Source: Deinococcus arcticus
Lineage (GTDB): Bacteria > Deinococcota > Deinococci > Deinococcales > Deinococcaceae
Length of the DNA: 64,000 nucleotides
Direction: 5' to 3'
Assembly (NCBI RefSeq): GCF_003028415.1
Contig: NZ_PYSV01000018.1
Coordinates: 1 to 64,000, forward strand
The notes under the pieces are model-generated. The model made no database searches. It worked only from the letters and a program-made list of their open reading frames with translations, and had not been told where the DNA came from. Positions 9,028 to 19,626 of this stretch are shown piece after piece; the stretch's first letter is position 1, and every line of letters begins with the position of its first letter. The position numbers and the translations under genes are program-made.

Positions 9028-10107
9028 TTACGCCTGCGCCCGGCCCAGCACGCCGGTCAGCGCGCGCACCACCCGGGGGTCAAAGTGGGTGCCGCTGGCC
9101 GCCTGAATAAAACTCAGCGCCTCGTCGGCGCGCCAGGCGGCCTTGTAGCTGCGGCTGCTGGTCAGGGCGTCAAAGACATCGCACACGGCAAAAATGCGTG
9201 CGGTCAGTGGAATAGCCTCGCCGCCCACGCCGCGGGGATAGCCGGTGCCGTCCCAGCGTTCGTGATGGGCGGCCACCACGTTCAGGGCCTCGCCGGGCAG
9301 AAACGGCAGTTGCCGGGCCAGATTCACCCCCTCGTCCACATGGCGGCGCATGCGCCCGCGCATCTCGTCGGTCAGGGGACCGGGGCAGTGCAGAATCTCG
9401 TCGGGCAGGCTCAGCTTTCCAATGTCGTGCAGGTACGCCCCCCAGCGCAGCGCGCACAGATCTGCGTCGCTGAGGTGCAGGGCTTGCCCCAGCTGCGTGG
9501 CCAGCCGGGTCACGCGGTCGGTGTGGCCGTGGGTCTCGGCGCTGCGGGCTTCCAGGCACAGCCCCAGGGCGCGCAGGGCGTGTTCGTGGGCGGCACGTTC
9601 GCGTTCCTCGGCGTCCAGGCGGGCAGCCAGCAGGGCAATCAGGCCCGTGACGCTGCGCACCAGGGCCGGGGCCCCGGCGGGCCAGGGCTGCGGGGTAAAG
9701 CCCAGCAGCAGCAGCGCGCCAATCAGGGTGCCTTCGCGGTCGTGCACGGGCGCGGCGATCATGGCGTGCAGCCCCGGCCACGCGAAGCTGCGCGCCGCCG
9801 GGTGGGCGCGCACATCGGGAATGAACAGCGGTTCGGCCGAGCCGTGCAGGGCCTGCACCAGCGGCAGCCCCGGCGCCAGCCCGCGCAGGGGCAGCGTGGA
9901 GGGCCGGGTGCCACTTTCGGCGCGCACCCGGTACACCTGATCCTGCGCCCACCACTGGTAGTAACCGGCCACCTGGGCGCCCGCGCCCGAGAGCAGCGCG
10001 TCCAGCACCGGCTGCATGGCGCTGCCCAGGTCCGGGGCCGTCAGCCCCAGTCGCGTGAGCCGCAGGGTCAGCTCAGCGAAGTTCCCGGAAACGTCTGCCA
10101 TCGTCAT
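9028..10107 (-). CDS. GAF and HD-GYP domain protein (putative c-di-GMP phosphodiesterase)
   Basis: 359 aa. An N-terminal GAF-like sensory domain (about 20-170) is followed by an HD-GYP domain (about 180-350). The latter has the HD dyad in AYLHDIGKLSLPDEI and the downstream HHERWDGTGYPRG motif, whose GYP tripeptide is intact. The expected activity is hydrolysis of cyclic di-GMP in response to the GAF signal. No membrane segment or receiver domain. Start at 10107; a second Met two codons on is possible. Downstream of glyA on the same strand but separated from it by that gene's terminator. Confidence 0.9.
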   Translation of the reverse strand: MTMADVSGNFAELTLRLTRLGLTAPDLGSAMQPVLDALLSGAGAQVAGYYQWWAQDQVYRVRAESGTRPSTLPLRGLAPGLPLVQALHGSAEPLFIPDVRAHPAARSFAWPGLHAMIAAPVHDREGTLIGALLLLGFTPQPWPAGAPALVRSVTGLIALLAARLDAEERERAAHEHALRALGLCLEARSAETHGHTDRVTRLATQLGQALHLSDADLCALRWGAYLHDIGKLSLPDEILHCPGPLTDEMRGRMRRHVDEGVNLARQLPFLPGEALNVVAAHHERWDGTGYPRGVGGEAIPLTARIFAVCDVFDALTSSRSYKAAWRADEALSFIQAASGTHFDPRVVRALTGVLGRAQA

Positions 10108-10150
10108 GGTGCCTGTCCACTATGACACACCAAATGAGGAAAATCTCACA

Positions 10151-10181
10151 AAAAAGAAAAGGGGTGCCCGCAGCACCCCCA
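10151..10181 (-). terminator. Intrinsic terminator of glyA
   Basis: GGGGTGC/GCACCCC stem with a 4-nt loop followed by TTTTCTTTTTT in the minus direction, 25 nt after the glyA stop. Confidence 0.85.
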
Positions 10182-10205
10182 GTGGCTGGTGTGGCCGGGA
10201 CGGGC

Positions 10206-11435
<1,230 letters not shown>

Positions 11436-11492
11436 ACGGTCACGGTAACACTGCTGTCTGAGGGGGCCGCGCGGCGTGTCTTTGCAGGGCAG

Positions 11493-11614
11493 ACGTGGGG
11501 GGTGGCCGATGGCGGAGAGCAAATGGCGGATGGCACATGGGGCAGCAGGTCAAGGGGCCGGGCGGGCACAGTGCCCAGCGCTCATGGCCCATGGCCCATG
11601 GCTCGTGACTCAGC
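11493..11614. repeat. Short intergenic ATGGCCCATGG-type repeat
   Basis: The gap between glyA and the antiporter gene holds tandem units of CATGGCC: CTCATGGCCCATGGCCCATGGCTCGTGA at about 11581-11608. Related but degenerate GATGGCGGA/AAATGGCGGATGGCACATGGGG units start near 11500. The same motif recurs at about 23735, 24755 and 31925. Confidence 0.5.
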
Positions 11615-11623
11615 GCCCCTGGC

Positions 11624-13084
11624 TTATGGCCGCCCCAGCATCTGCCGCACGGCCTGCAGTTCCTCGTCACCCGCCAGCACCAGTACGCTGTCGCCGGCCA
11701 GCAGCTGGGTGGCGCCTTTGGGAATCAGGAATTCGCCGGCGCGGTGCACCAGAATCACCAGGGCCTCGGGGGGCAGGTGCAGGTCCACGATGCGGCCGCC
11801 GTCGGCGCGGCTGCCGGGCGCCACTTCCACCTCCACCATCTCGTTCTTGTTGTGGCCGGTGGGCGTGTAGGAAATGGGGTAGTTGGCGCGTTCGGGGATG
11901 GCCTCGCGCACGTGCAGCCAGCGGGCCACCAGGGTCAGGGTGGTGCCCTGCAGCAGCACACTGGTCAGCACAATAAAAAAGACGATGTTAAAGAGGGTAC
12001 GCGCTTCCGGGATGCCCGCCACCAGCGGAAAGGTGGCCAGCACGATGGGCACCGCGCCGCGCAGGCCCACCCAGGCCACCATGCTTTTCTCGTTCAGCGG
12101 CATGCGGGCGTTCGCCAGCGACAGGTACACGCTGATGGGCCGGGCCACGAACACCAGCACCAGCGAGCAGGCCAGGGCCAGCCCTGCGGTGGGGAGCAGT
12201 TCATGCGGATTGACCAGCAGCCCCAGTGTCAGGAACATGCCCACCTGCATCAGCCACGACAGGCCGTCGTGAAAGTTGATCAGGGAGCGCTTGTGAATAA
12301 AGTCGGCGTTGCCCAGCAGCACGCCTGCAATGTAGATGGCCAGAAAGCCGCTGCCGCCCAGCACGGCCGTGCCCGCGAAGATAATCAGGGCCAGCGCCAG
12401 CATCAGCACCGAGTACAGTCCTTCAAACTGCAACTGCACGCGGTTGAGCAGCCACAGCGCCGCGCGCCCCAGCCCCAGGCCCAGCAGCGCGCCCAGCGCC
12501 ATTTCCTTGAGAAACAGCGGCGCGATGCTCAGCACGCCCTGCCCCGGGTGCGCCATGAGTTCCAGGATGCCCACGGTCAGAAACACGGCCATGGGGTCGT
12601 TGCCGCCGGATTCGAATTCCAGTAGCGGGTCAATGTCGCCCTTCAGGCCCAGGTTGCGTTCCTTCAGTACCGAGAACACGGCGCTGGCATCCGTGCTGCT
12701 GACAATGGCCCCCAGCAGCCACGCGGTCAGCCAGGGAAAGCCAAAGGCGAAGTGGGTAAAAGCGGCCATGACGCCGGCGGTGGCCAGCACGCCCACCGTG
12801 GCCAGGCTCAGGCCCCGGCGCACCACCGGGCGGGTCATGGCCCAGTTGGTGTCCAGGCCGCCCTGAAACAGAATGAAGCACAGCGCCACGGTGCCGATGG
12901 CCTGCGCCAGTCCGTAATCCTGAAACTGAATGCCCAGGCCGTCGCTGCCAAACAGCATGCCCACGCCCAGAAACAGCAGCAGTCCCGGAATGCCCAGTCG
13001 CCCGCCCAGCCGGCTGACCAGCAGGCTGACGAGCAGCAGCACCCCGGCGGCCAGCAGGTAGCCTTCGGCGTGAACTTCACCCAT
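11624..13084 (-). CDS. K+/H+ antiporter, CPA1 family with C-terminal RCK_C domain
   Basis: 486 aa inner-membrane protein. About twelve hydrophobic helices from residue 8 to about 390 make up the Na_H_exchanger domain (IPGLLLFLGVGMLFGSDGLGI, CFILFQGGLDTNW, SSTDASAVFSVL, and ESGGNDPMAVFLT with its transport Asp). A cytoplasmic TrkA_C/RCK_C domain follows (about 400-486; IPKGATQLLAGDSVLVLAG). The layout resembles NhaP2/CvrA, which exports K+ for pH and volume control. The start at 13084 has GGAG 8 nt upstream. The long open frame further upstream is not protein-like. Confidence 0.92.
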   Translation of the reverse strand: MGEVHAEGYLLAAGVLLLVSLLVSRLGGRLGIPGLLLFLGVGMLFGSDGLGIQFQDYGLAQAIGTVALCFILFQGGLDTNWAMTRPVVRRGLSLATVGVLATAGVMAAFTHFAFGFPWLTAWLLGAIVSSTDASAVFSVLKERNLGLKGDIDPLLEFESGGNDPMAVFLTVGILELMAHPGQGVLSIAPLFLKEMALGALLGLGLGRAALWLLNRVQLQFEGLYSVLMLALALIIFAGTAVLGGSGFLAIYIAGVLLGNADFIHKRSLINFHDGLSWLMQVGMFLTLGLLVNPHELLPTAGLALACSLVLVFVARPISVYLSLANARMPLNEKSMVAWVGLRGAVPIVLATFPLVAGIPEARTLFNIVFFIVLTSVLLQGTTLTLVARWLHVREAIPERANYPISYTPTGHNKNEMVEVEVAPGSRADGGRIVDLHLPPEALVILVHRAGEFLIPKGATQLLAGDSVLVLAGDEELQAVRQMLGRP

Positions 13085-13158
13085 GGGCGGCTCCGGGGGG
13101 CGGGAACGTGAAGACAGAGGCAACCATGCGGGCATCCTCGCATGCGTCTGGGCGACGG

Positions 13159-13192
13159 AAAAAGAAGCTGGCCCCTGCAGGGCAGAGGCCAG
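13159..13192 (-). terminator. Intrinsic terminator of the lamin-tail protein gene
   Basis: CTGGCC/GGCCAG stem with nested pairing, followed by CTTCTTTTTCC in the minus direction. It lies 20-50 nt after the stop at 13212. Confidence 0.65.
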
Positions 13193-13211
13193 TTGCGCAG
13201 ATAAAGCTTTC

Positions 13212-14564
13212 TTAAAGGTCGCCCGCCAGCCAGCGCACCACATTCTTGCCCAGCGCGGCGTTGCCCAGGTTGGGCCAGTTGTTGTACTGCCCGGTGCTGC
13301 CGTCGGAATAGGTGTTGTCGCCAAAGGTGGCGCTGTCGCCCCACATGGCCACGCGGCCCGTGCCGACCGTGTTCACCGCCAGATAGGTTTTGCCCCCGGT
13401 GCCCATCAGCGCTGTGCCCGAGCGCACGTCCACGCTGGTGCCCACGTAGACCCCGGCGCTGCTCACCCCGTTCAGGATGGGGTGGCTGGTCAGCGGCGTG
13501 GCCGTGTACACCGGATCGCTGAAGCTGGAATTGAACGAAGCCCCCAGGCCGAACAGCCCGTCGGTGTTCAGACTGGCTTGCAGGGTGGCACTCACGCTGG
13601 TCGGACTGCTGCCGTCCCAGCCGTTGAAGACTTCAGGACTGTCCCAGCCGTTGTTGTTGCGGTCACTGACCCGGTGGTCCGTGATGAAAAAGACCCCGCC
13701 GCCGTTCTGCACGAAGCTCTGGATGGCCGCGCGCTCGCTGTCGCTGAAGGGGTTCTGCGGCTCGGGGATCACCAGCACAGCCACGCCGGAGAGGCTGGTG
13801 GAGGTCACGGCGCTGCCGGTCAGACTGGCCACCGTATAGCCCAGGCCACGCAGGGCCGCCGCGTAGTCGCTGTACGCGCCGTCAATGCGCCAGTCGGCGT
13901 TGCCCGCGTCCTCGGCCTTGGTGAGGTCAAACAGCACCTTCTTGCCGGTGCCCCCGCCCCCGCCCGTGCCGCCCCCGTTGGCCGCGCCCGGGGTGGCCCC
14001 CTGCACCTTGAAATCGGCGCTGTTGGCGCCCGTGTCCTGGCCGTCCGGCACGCGGGCCAGGGCGCTGCCCGCGCCGGTGGTGGGGGCCGGCGTGCCCTCG
14101 CCCCGGCCCGTCGTGGGGCTGCCGTAGGCCACGGCGTCCACCAAGGCGCCCGACTTCAGCAGGTGCAGGCTGCCGCTGCCGTTGTTCAGGTCTGCGCCGC
14201 TGCTGACCAGGGTGCGGCTGGCCACAGTCGTGTCCTGCGCCACCACGTAATACCCGCTGGCCGGAATGGTGCCCGACAGGGTGACCGTGCGGTACTGGGT
14301 GCCCGCCGTGTCATAGGCCGCCAGCGTGTAGCCGCTCAGGCTTTTGCCAGCCGGGCCCTTCAGTTCGATGAAGGTGCCCGCGTCGGTGCCCGGGGCGTCG
14401 TAGTACAACTCGTTCAGGACGGGTTCGCCCGCTGCCGCCAGCGCCGCCAGCGGAGCGCTGCCCTGCGCGGTGCGGCCGCAGGCAGGCAGAAGAAGGGCAA
14501 GGGAAGCGAGCGCCATCAGGCGCCGGACCGGCAGATTGGGTTGCATCGGAGTTTTATTGTTCAC
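13212..14564 (-). CDS. Lamin-tail-domain lipoprotein with C-terminal GATase1-like region
   Basis: 450 aa, exported. The N-terminus has a lipoprotein signal (ALASLALLLPACG, lipobox Cys at about 29). A lamin tail domain follows (about 46-170; VLNELYYDAPGTDAGTFIELKGPAG ... GYYVVAQD), a fold used by bacteria for extracellular binding, often with nucleases. A Gly/Thr-rich linker (GGGTGGGGGTG) leads to a Rossmann-like region (about 210-450; VLVIPEPQNPF, FVQNGGGVFFITDH, GRVAMWGDSATFGDN) resembling the DUF4350/GATase1 fold. No nuclease motif is seen. The start is GTG 14564, or ATG 14546, which would still leave a good signal peptide. Confidence 0.8.
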   Translation of the reverse strand: MNNKTPMQPNLPVRRLMALASLALLLPACGRTAQGSAPLAALAAAGEPVLNELYYDAPGTDAGTFIELKGPAGKSLSGYTLAAYDTAGTQYRTVTLSGTIPASGYYVVAQDTTVASRTLVSSGADLNNGSGSLHLLKSGALVDAVAYGSPTTGRGEGTPAPTTGAGSALARVPDGQDTGANSADFKVQGATPGAANGGGTGGGGGTGKKVLFDLTKAEDAGNADWRIDGAYSDYAAALRGLGYTVASLTGSAVTSTSLSGVAVLVIPEPQNPFSDSERAAIQSFVQNGGGVFFITDHRVSDRNNNGWDSPEVFNGWDGSSPTSVSATLQASLNTDGLFGLGASFNSSFSDPVYTATPLTSHPILNGVSSAGVYVGTSVDVRSGTALMGTGGKTYLAVNTVGTGRVAMWGDSATFGDNTYSDGSTGQYNNWPNLGNAALGKNVVRWLAGDL

Positions 14565-14635
14565 GAGATTGTGATGTGTATGTCAATTTGACCCGTAGTT
14601 CATCTGGCGCGTTTCTTCATCTGGCCCTGGTCTGC

Positions 14636-14641
14636 TAGGCT
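14636..14641 (+). promoter_or_regulatory. -10 box of the pheS leader
   Basis: TAGGCT lies 7 nt before the ATG of the leader peptide ORF. No good -35 is seen at 17-18 nt (TTCTTC at 14613-14618 matches three of six). The spacing predicts a leaderless transcript beginning at the leader peptide. Confidence 0.5.
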
Positions 14642-14648
14642 GGGCCGC

Positions 14649-16264
<1,616 letters not shown>

Positions 16265-16268
<4 letters not shown>

Positions 16269-16669
16269 ATCGCCCCCGTTCCGTTGGCATCCTCTTCAAT
16301 GACCAGAACCAAGTCCTGCTGATGTTGCGGCGCAAGGCAGGGCGTACCTACGCCACCCTGCCCGGCGGCGGCATTGAGGGCAAGGAAACCCCGGCCGAAG
16401 CCTGCGCCCGCGAGATGCTGGAAGAAGTGAACCTGGTCGTGGAAGTCGTTCGCGAAGTCCTGACGCTGAAGAACCTCGGTCACCAGGAACATTACTTCCT
16501 GACCCGCCTCCTGTCCGGCGAGATGCGCCTGGGCGACGGCCCCGAAGGCGTGCGCCACAGCGAAGAGAACTCGTATGAGCCCGCCTGGGTGGGCGTGCAG
16601 GATCTGGACGCCGTGAATCTGGTGCCGGAGCAGGCAAGGGAAATGGTGCGGGGGCTGGTGCCGTCCTGA
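16265..16669 (+). CDS. Nudix hydrolase
   Basis: 134 aa single Nudix domain, cleaving a nucleoside diphosphate linked to another moiety. The Nudix box is GGIEGKETPAEACAREMLEEVNL (about 36-58). The RExLEE core is intact, but the last conserved Gly is replaced by Asn. Substrate unknown. The GTG start overlaps the stop of the preceding gene as GTGA, so the three genes pheS, 15810 and this one are read as one coupled unit. GC content returns to the local norm here. Confidence 0.88.
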
Positions 16670-16670
16670 C

Positions 16671-16925
16671 CTATTTCAGCCCAGGTCGGCTCAAAGGTGT
16701 GTTGGAAGCTGGCCTTGGGAGCCCAAACGTCGCTTTGGCCACGACCCTGGCTGCCTCACGGCTCTCGCACCCCGTCACCTTCTGAACCGCCCACTTCAGC
16801 ACCATGGCCCCGCAGTTCAGCTGCACCCAAACCTGTCGCGCCGCAGTCAGAAGATCATCACCAGCGTCAAGTCGTCGTTGCAAGACCTGTGCCGCCTCTT
16901 CTACCGCTTGTTTCCAATTGAACAT
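16671..16925 (-). CDS. Small hypothetical protein, antisense within the pheS-pheT interval
   Basis: 84 aa from the ATG at 16925 (MFNWKQAVEEAAQ); three extra residues if read from 16934. Helical and amphipathic, with a Trp-containing hydrophobic stretch VWVQLNCGAMVLKWAVQKV, no recognised family. TAAGCT lies 8 nt before the ATG, compatible with a near-leaderless start. It faces the Nudix gene convergently (stops 1 nt apart) and is divergent from pheT, so it breaks the operon orientation. Confidence 0.5.
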   Translation of the reverse strand: MFNWKQAVEEAAQVLQRRLDAGDDLLTAARQVWVQLNCGAMVLKWAVQKVTGCESREAARVVAKATFGLPRPASNTPLSRPGLK

Positions 16926-16958
16926 CCTTCGCAAGCTTAGACCTCTGAGGTATCCACC

Positions 16959-19415
16959 ATGAACATCCCCTATTCCTGGCTCAAAGAACTTGTTCCGGCC
17001 TTACCGCCCCTGTCCGAACTGGAACCCGTCTTCGCCCAGCTGGGCCTGCCCCTGGAAGGCGTCGAGGACGTGCCTGCGCCGCCCGAAGGCGTGCTGCTGG
17101 TTACGGTCACCGCCGCCGAGCCCATTGAAGGCACCCAGCTGACCAGACTCACGCTGGACACGGGCGCAAACGGTGAGCGCGTCATTGCCAGCGGTGCCCC
17201 CAACGCGGTGGGGCTGCCGGCCGGCACCATGCTGGCACTGGTCTCGCCCGGCACCACCCTGGGCGGCATGACCTACGGCGTGCGGGCCCTGCAGGGCGTG
17301 GAGTCCTGGGGCATGGCCGCCAGCGCCAAGGAACTGGGCGTGGGCGAAAGCAGCGCCGGGCTGATGCTGTTTCCGGCCGGCACGGCGGCCCCTGGCACCC
17401 CCATGCGCGAGCTGTGGGCCGCCGATCAGGTGCTGGACGTGGAGGTGACCCCCAACCGCGCCGACGTGCTGAGTGCCCTGGGTCTGGCCCGCGACCTCGC
17501 GGCGTTCCTGAAGCTGGAATTGAAGCCGCCGCCCGCCGGCCCCGAGGCCAGCGGCGAGGGCGAAATCCGCGTCTCCCTCCCCGATAAGGGCCGGGTTATC
17601 GAGCGTGATCCGACCCAGAAGCTGCGGTTTGGCTGTGACCATTTCGTGGCGCGGACCGTGGGCGGCCTGCGCAACGGGCCCGCGCCCCTGTGGATGCAGC
17701 GCCGCGTGACCCTCTCGGGAATGCGCTCCATTGACCTGATCGTGGACACCAGCAACTACGTGATGCTGGAGCTGGGCCAGCCCACCGCGCTGTACGACCG
17801 CCGCGATGTGGCAGACGACACCCTGCTGGTGGCCTTTGGTCGCCGCCAGGGCGAACTCGTGCGCGACCTGATGGGCCACGAGCACACGGTGGGCCCGGAA
17901 GACCTGCTGATTCTGGACGGCCAGGAGCGGCCTATTTCCAGCGTGGCCGAAGCGTTCCAGAACGCCGGCCAGCCGCAGCCGGGCCAGGGCGTGCTGGGCA
18001 TTGCGGGCATCGTGGGCGGCGATCATGGCCACGTGCGCGCCGACACCACCGACGTGGTGATTGAAGTGGCGCACTTCGATCCCGTCCTGCTGCGCCGCAC
18101 CAGCACCCGCCTGGGCCTCAAGACCGACGCCGTGTACCGCTACGAACGTGGCGTGGACCCCCTGCTGCCGCCCCGCGCCGCCGCCCGGCTGGTGGGCCTG
18201 CTGGCCGAGGCAGGCGGCACCGTCCACCCCGGCGCCACGGTGGTGGGCCAGCCGGAGGTCCCGGGCCGCATTGAAGCGACGGGCGAGCAGATTCGCGCCC
18301 TGCTGGGCATGGGGGTGGACACCGCCGAGATGCGGGGCATCCTGAGCCGCCTGGGTTGCGCCGTGGCGGGCGAGGGCGACGCGCTCAGCGTGCAGCCCCC
18401 CTCGTGGCGGGTGGACCTGACCATCTGGCAGGACCTTGCCGAAGAAGTGGCCCGCCTGCACGGCTACGCCCACCTGCCCGAAACCCTGCCCACCCTGCGC
18501 GTGCACGAGAGCAACATCGGCGCCGAGAAAGAAGGCGTGGCGCGCAGCACCTTGCGCCGCACCCTGGCGGGGCTGGGTTTTCAGGAGGTCGTGACCTACA
18601 CCTTCACCAGCGACGAGGAAGCGGCCAGGGCCCGCGCCGAGCGCCCCGGCGTGCGCCTGCAAAACCCCCTGAGCACCGACCGCACGGCCCTGCGCACCGC
18701 GCTGTACCCCAGCCTCCTCAAAGCGGCGGGCATGCAGACAGGCGGCGAGCGCACCCTGCTGTTCGAGCTTGGCCGCATTTTCCCCGCCAGCGGCGAAGCC
18801 GAGCGCCTGGGCCTGCTGATGCGCGGTCCCCTGGCGCCCGACACCCATGAAGACGGTCTGCCCGGTGATTTCCGCGCCTTCAAGGGGCTGGTGGAAAGCC
18901 TGGCTGCCACGTTGGGCGCCGCGCTGGAAGTGCGCCAGCTGCGGGGCAGCGCCGTGCCCGCCGCCCTGCACCCCGGCATTGCCGGCGAGGTGGTGTGGAA
19001 CGGGCAGCCGGTGGGCTGGCTGGGCGCCCTGCACCCGGAAATCGCGCAGGCGTTCAGCCTGAAGGGCGAAACCTTCCTGCTGGAAGCCGCCCTGCCGCTG
19101 CCGGGCCGCGAGTGGGCCTTCCGCGACCCCAGCCGCGCGCCCGCCGCGTGGCGCGATCTGGCGGTCATTACGCCAGCCGGTGTCAGTTACGGCGAGGTGG
19201 CGGCCGTGCTGGGGCGCGAAGGCGGCGAACTGCTGCAGCGCACAGAGCCCTTCGACGTGTTCATGGGCGAACAGATTGGCGCGGGCAACCGCTCTGTGGC
19301 CGTGCGCCTGACCTACAGGGGCGACCGGACCCTGACCGAAGAGGAGATTGACGCCGTGTTCCAGCGGCAGATCGCGGCTGTCAAGGCCCAGGGCTGGAGC
19401 ATCCGGGAGAAATAG
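16959..19415 (+). CDS. pheT: Phenylalanine--tRNA ligase, beta subunit
   Basis: 818 aa. The domain order is as usual: N-terminal EMAP/tRNA-binding OB fold (about 40-150; LVTVTAAEPIEGTQLTRLTLDTG), B3/B4 editing domain (about 200-390; RSIDLIVDTSNYVMLELGQPTALYD), B5 (about 395-470), catalytic-like core with GFQEVVTYTFTS and LQNPLSTDRTALRTALYPSLL, and the C-terminal FDX-ACB domain (from about 725; PAAWRDLAVITPAGVSYGEV ... VRLTYRGDRTLTEEEID). CTGAGG lies upstream of the ATG as a weak ribosome binding site. A terminator follows. Because the preceding gene is antisense, pheT may have its own promoter in the 34-nt gap or depend on readthrough from pheS. Confidence 0.97.
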   Translation: MNIPYSWLKELVPALPPLSELEPVFAQLGLPLEGVEDVPAPPEGVLLVTVTAAEPIEGTQLTRLTLDTGANGERVIASGAPNAVGLPAGTMLALVSPGTTLGGMTYGVRALQGVESWGMAASAKELGVGESSAGLMLFPAGTAAPGTPMRELWAADQVLDVEVTPNRADVLSALGLARDLAAFLKLELKPPPAGPEASGEGEIRVSLPDKGRVIERDPTQKLRFGCDHFVARTVGGLRNGPAPLWMQRRVTLSGMRSIDLIVDTSNYVMLELGQPTALYDRRDVADDTLLVAFGRRQGELVRDLMGHEHTVGPEDLLILDGQERPISSVAEAFQNAGQPQPGQGVLGIAGIVGGDHGHVRADTTDVVIEVAHFDPVLLRRTSTRLGLKTDAVYRYERGVDPLLPPRAAARLVGLLAEAGGTVHPGATVVGQPEVPGRIEATGEQIRALLGMGVDTAEMRGILSRLGCAVAGEGDALSVQPPSWRVDLTIWQDLAEEVARLHGYAHLPETLPTLRVHESNIGAEKEGVARSTLRRTLAGLGFQEVVTYTFTSDEEAARARAERPGVRLQNPLSTDRTALRTALYPSLLKAAGMQTGGERTLLFELGRIFPASGEAERLGLLMRGPLAPDTHEDGLPGDFRAFKGLVESLAATLGAALEVRQLRGSAVPAALHPGIAGEVVWNGQPVGWLGALHPEIAQAFSLKGETFLLEAALPLPGREWAFRDPSRAPAAWRDLAVITPAGVSYGEVAAVLGREGGELLQRTEPFDVFMGEQIGAGNRSVAVRLTYRGDRTLTEEEIDAVFQRQIAAVKAQGWSIREK

Positions 19416-19440
19416 AGCCCTGTCCCTGAGCAGAACCCAA

Positions 19441-19478
19441 GAGGAGCAGCGCGGCACCGGCTGCTCCTCCTTTCTGTT
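19441..19478 (+). terminator. Intrinsic terminator of pheT
   Basis: GAGGAGCAGC (19441-19450) pairs with GCTGCTCCTC over 10 bp across a 9-nt loop, then CTTTCTGTT. It begins 25 nt after the pheT stop. Confidence 0.85.
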
Positions 19479-19481
19479 GCT

Positions 19482-19602
19482 GATACGGACTGCCGACTGT
19501 GGCGCCGACACATTGGAACAGAGCCGATGTGCCGGCGCCACCCCCGGAACCCGGATTTCCCCTGCTCGCGCTGCGAAGCAGCTCTCCGAGTCCGTAGGTC
19601 TT
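19482..19602 (+). repeat. Inverted-end repeat element, divergent copy
   Basis: About 120 nt bounded by TGATACGGACTGCC and the inverse CGAGTCCGTAGG. It contains an inner hairpin GTGGCGCCG/CGGCGCCAC and a GCTGCGAAGCAGC palindrome. The left end matches the outer end of the element at 33720. It lies just downstream of the pheT terminator, in the same orientation relative to its upstream gene as the other copies. Confidence 0.45.
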
Positions 19603-19626
19603 GCCTGTCGTGTGCACCTGTTCCCC

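Noticed and set aside
17001..19541. 846-codon minus-strand frame opposite pheT
   Set aside because: Long open antisense frames are common in GC-rich genes; the product has no domain features.
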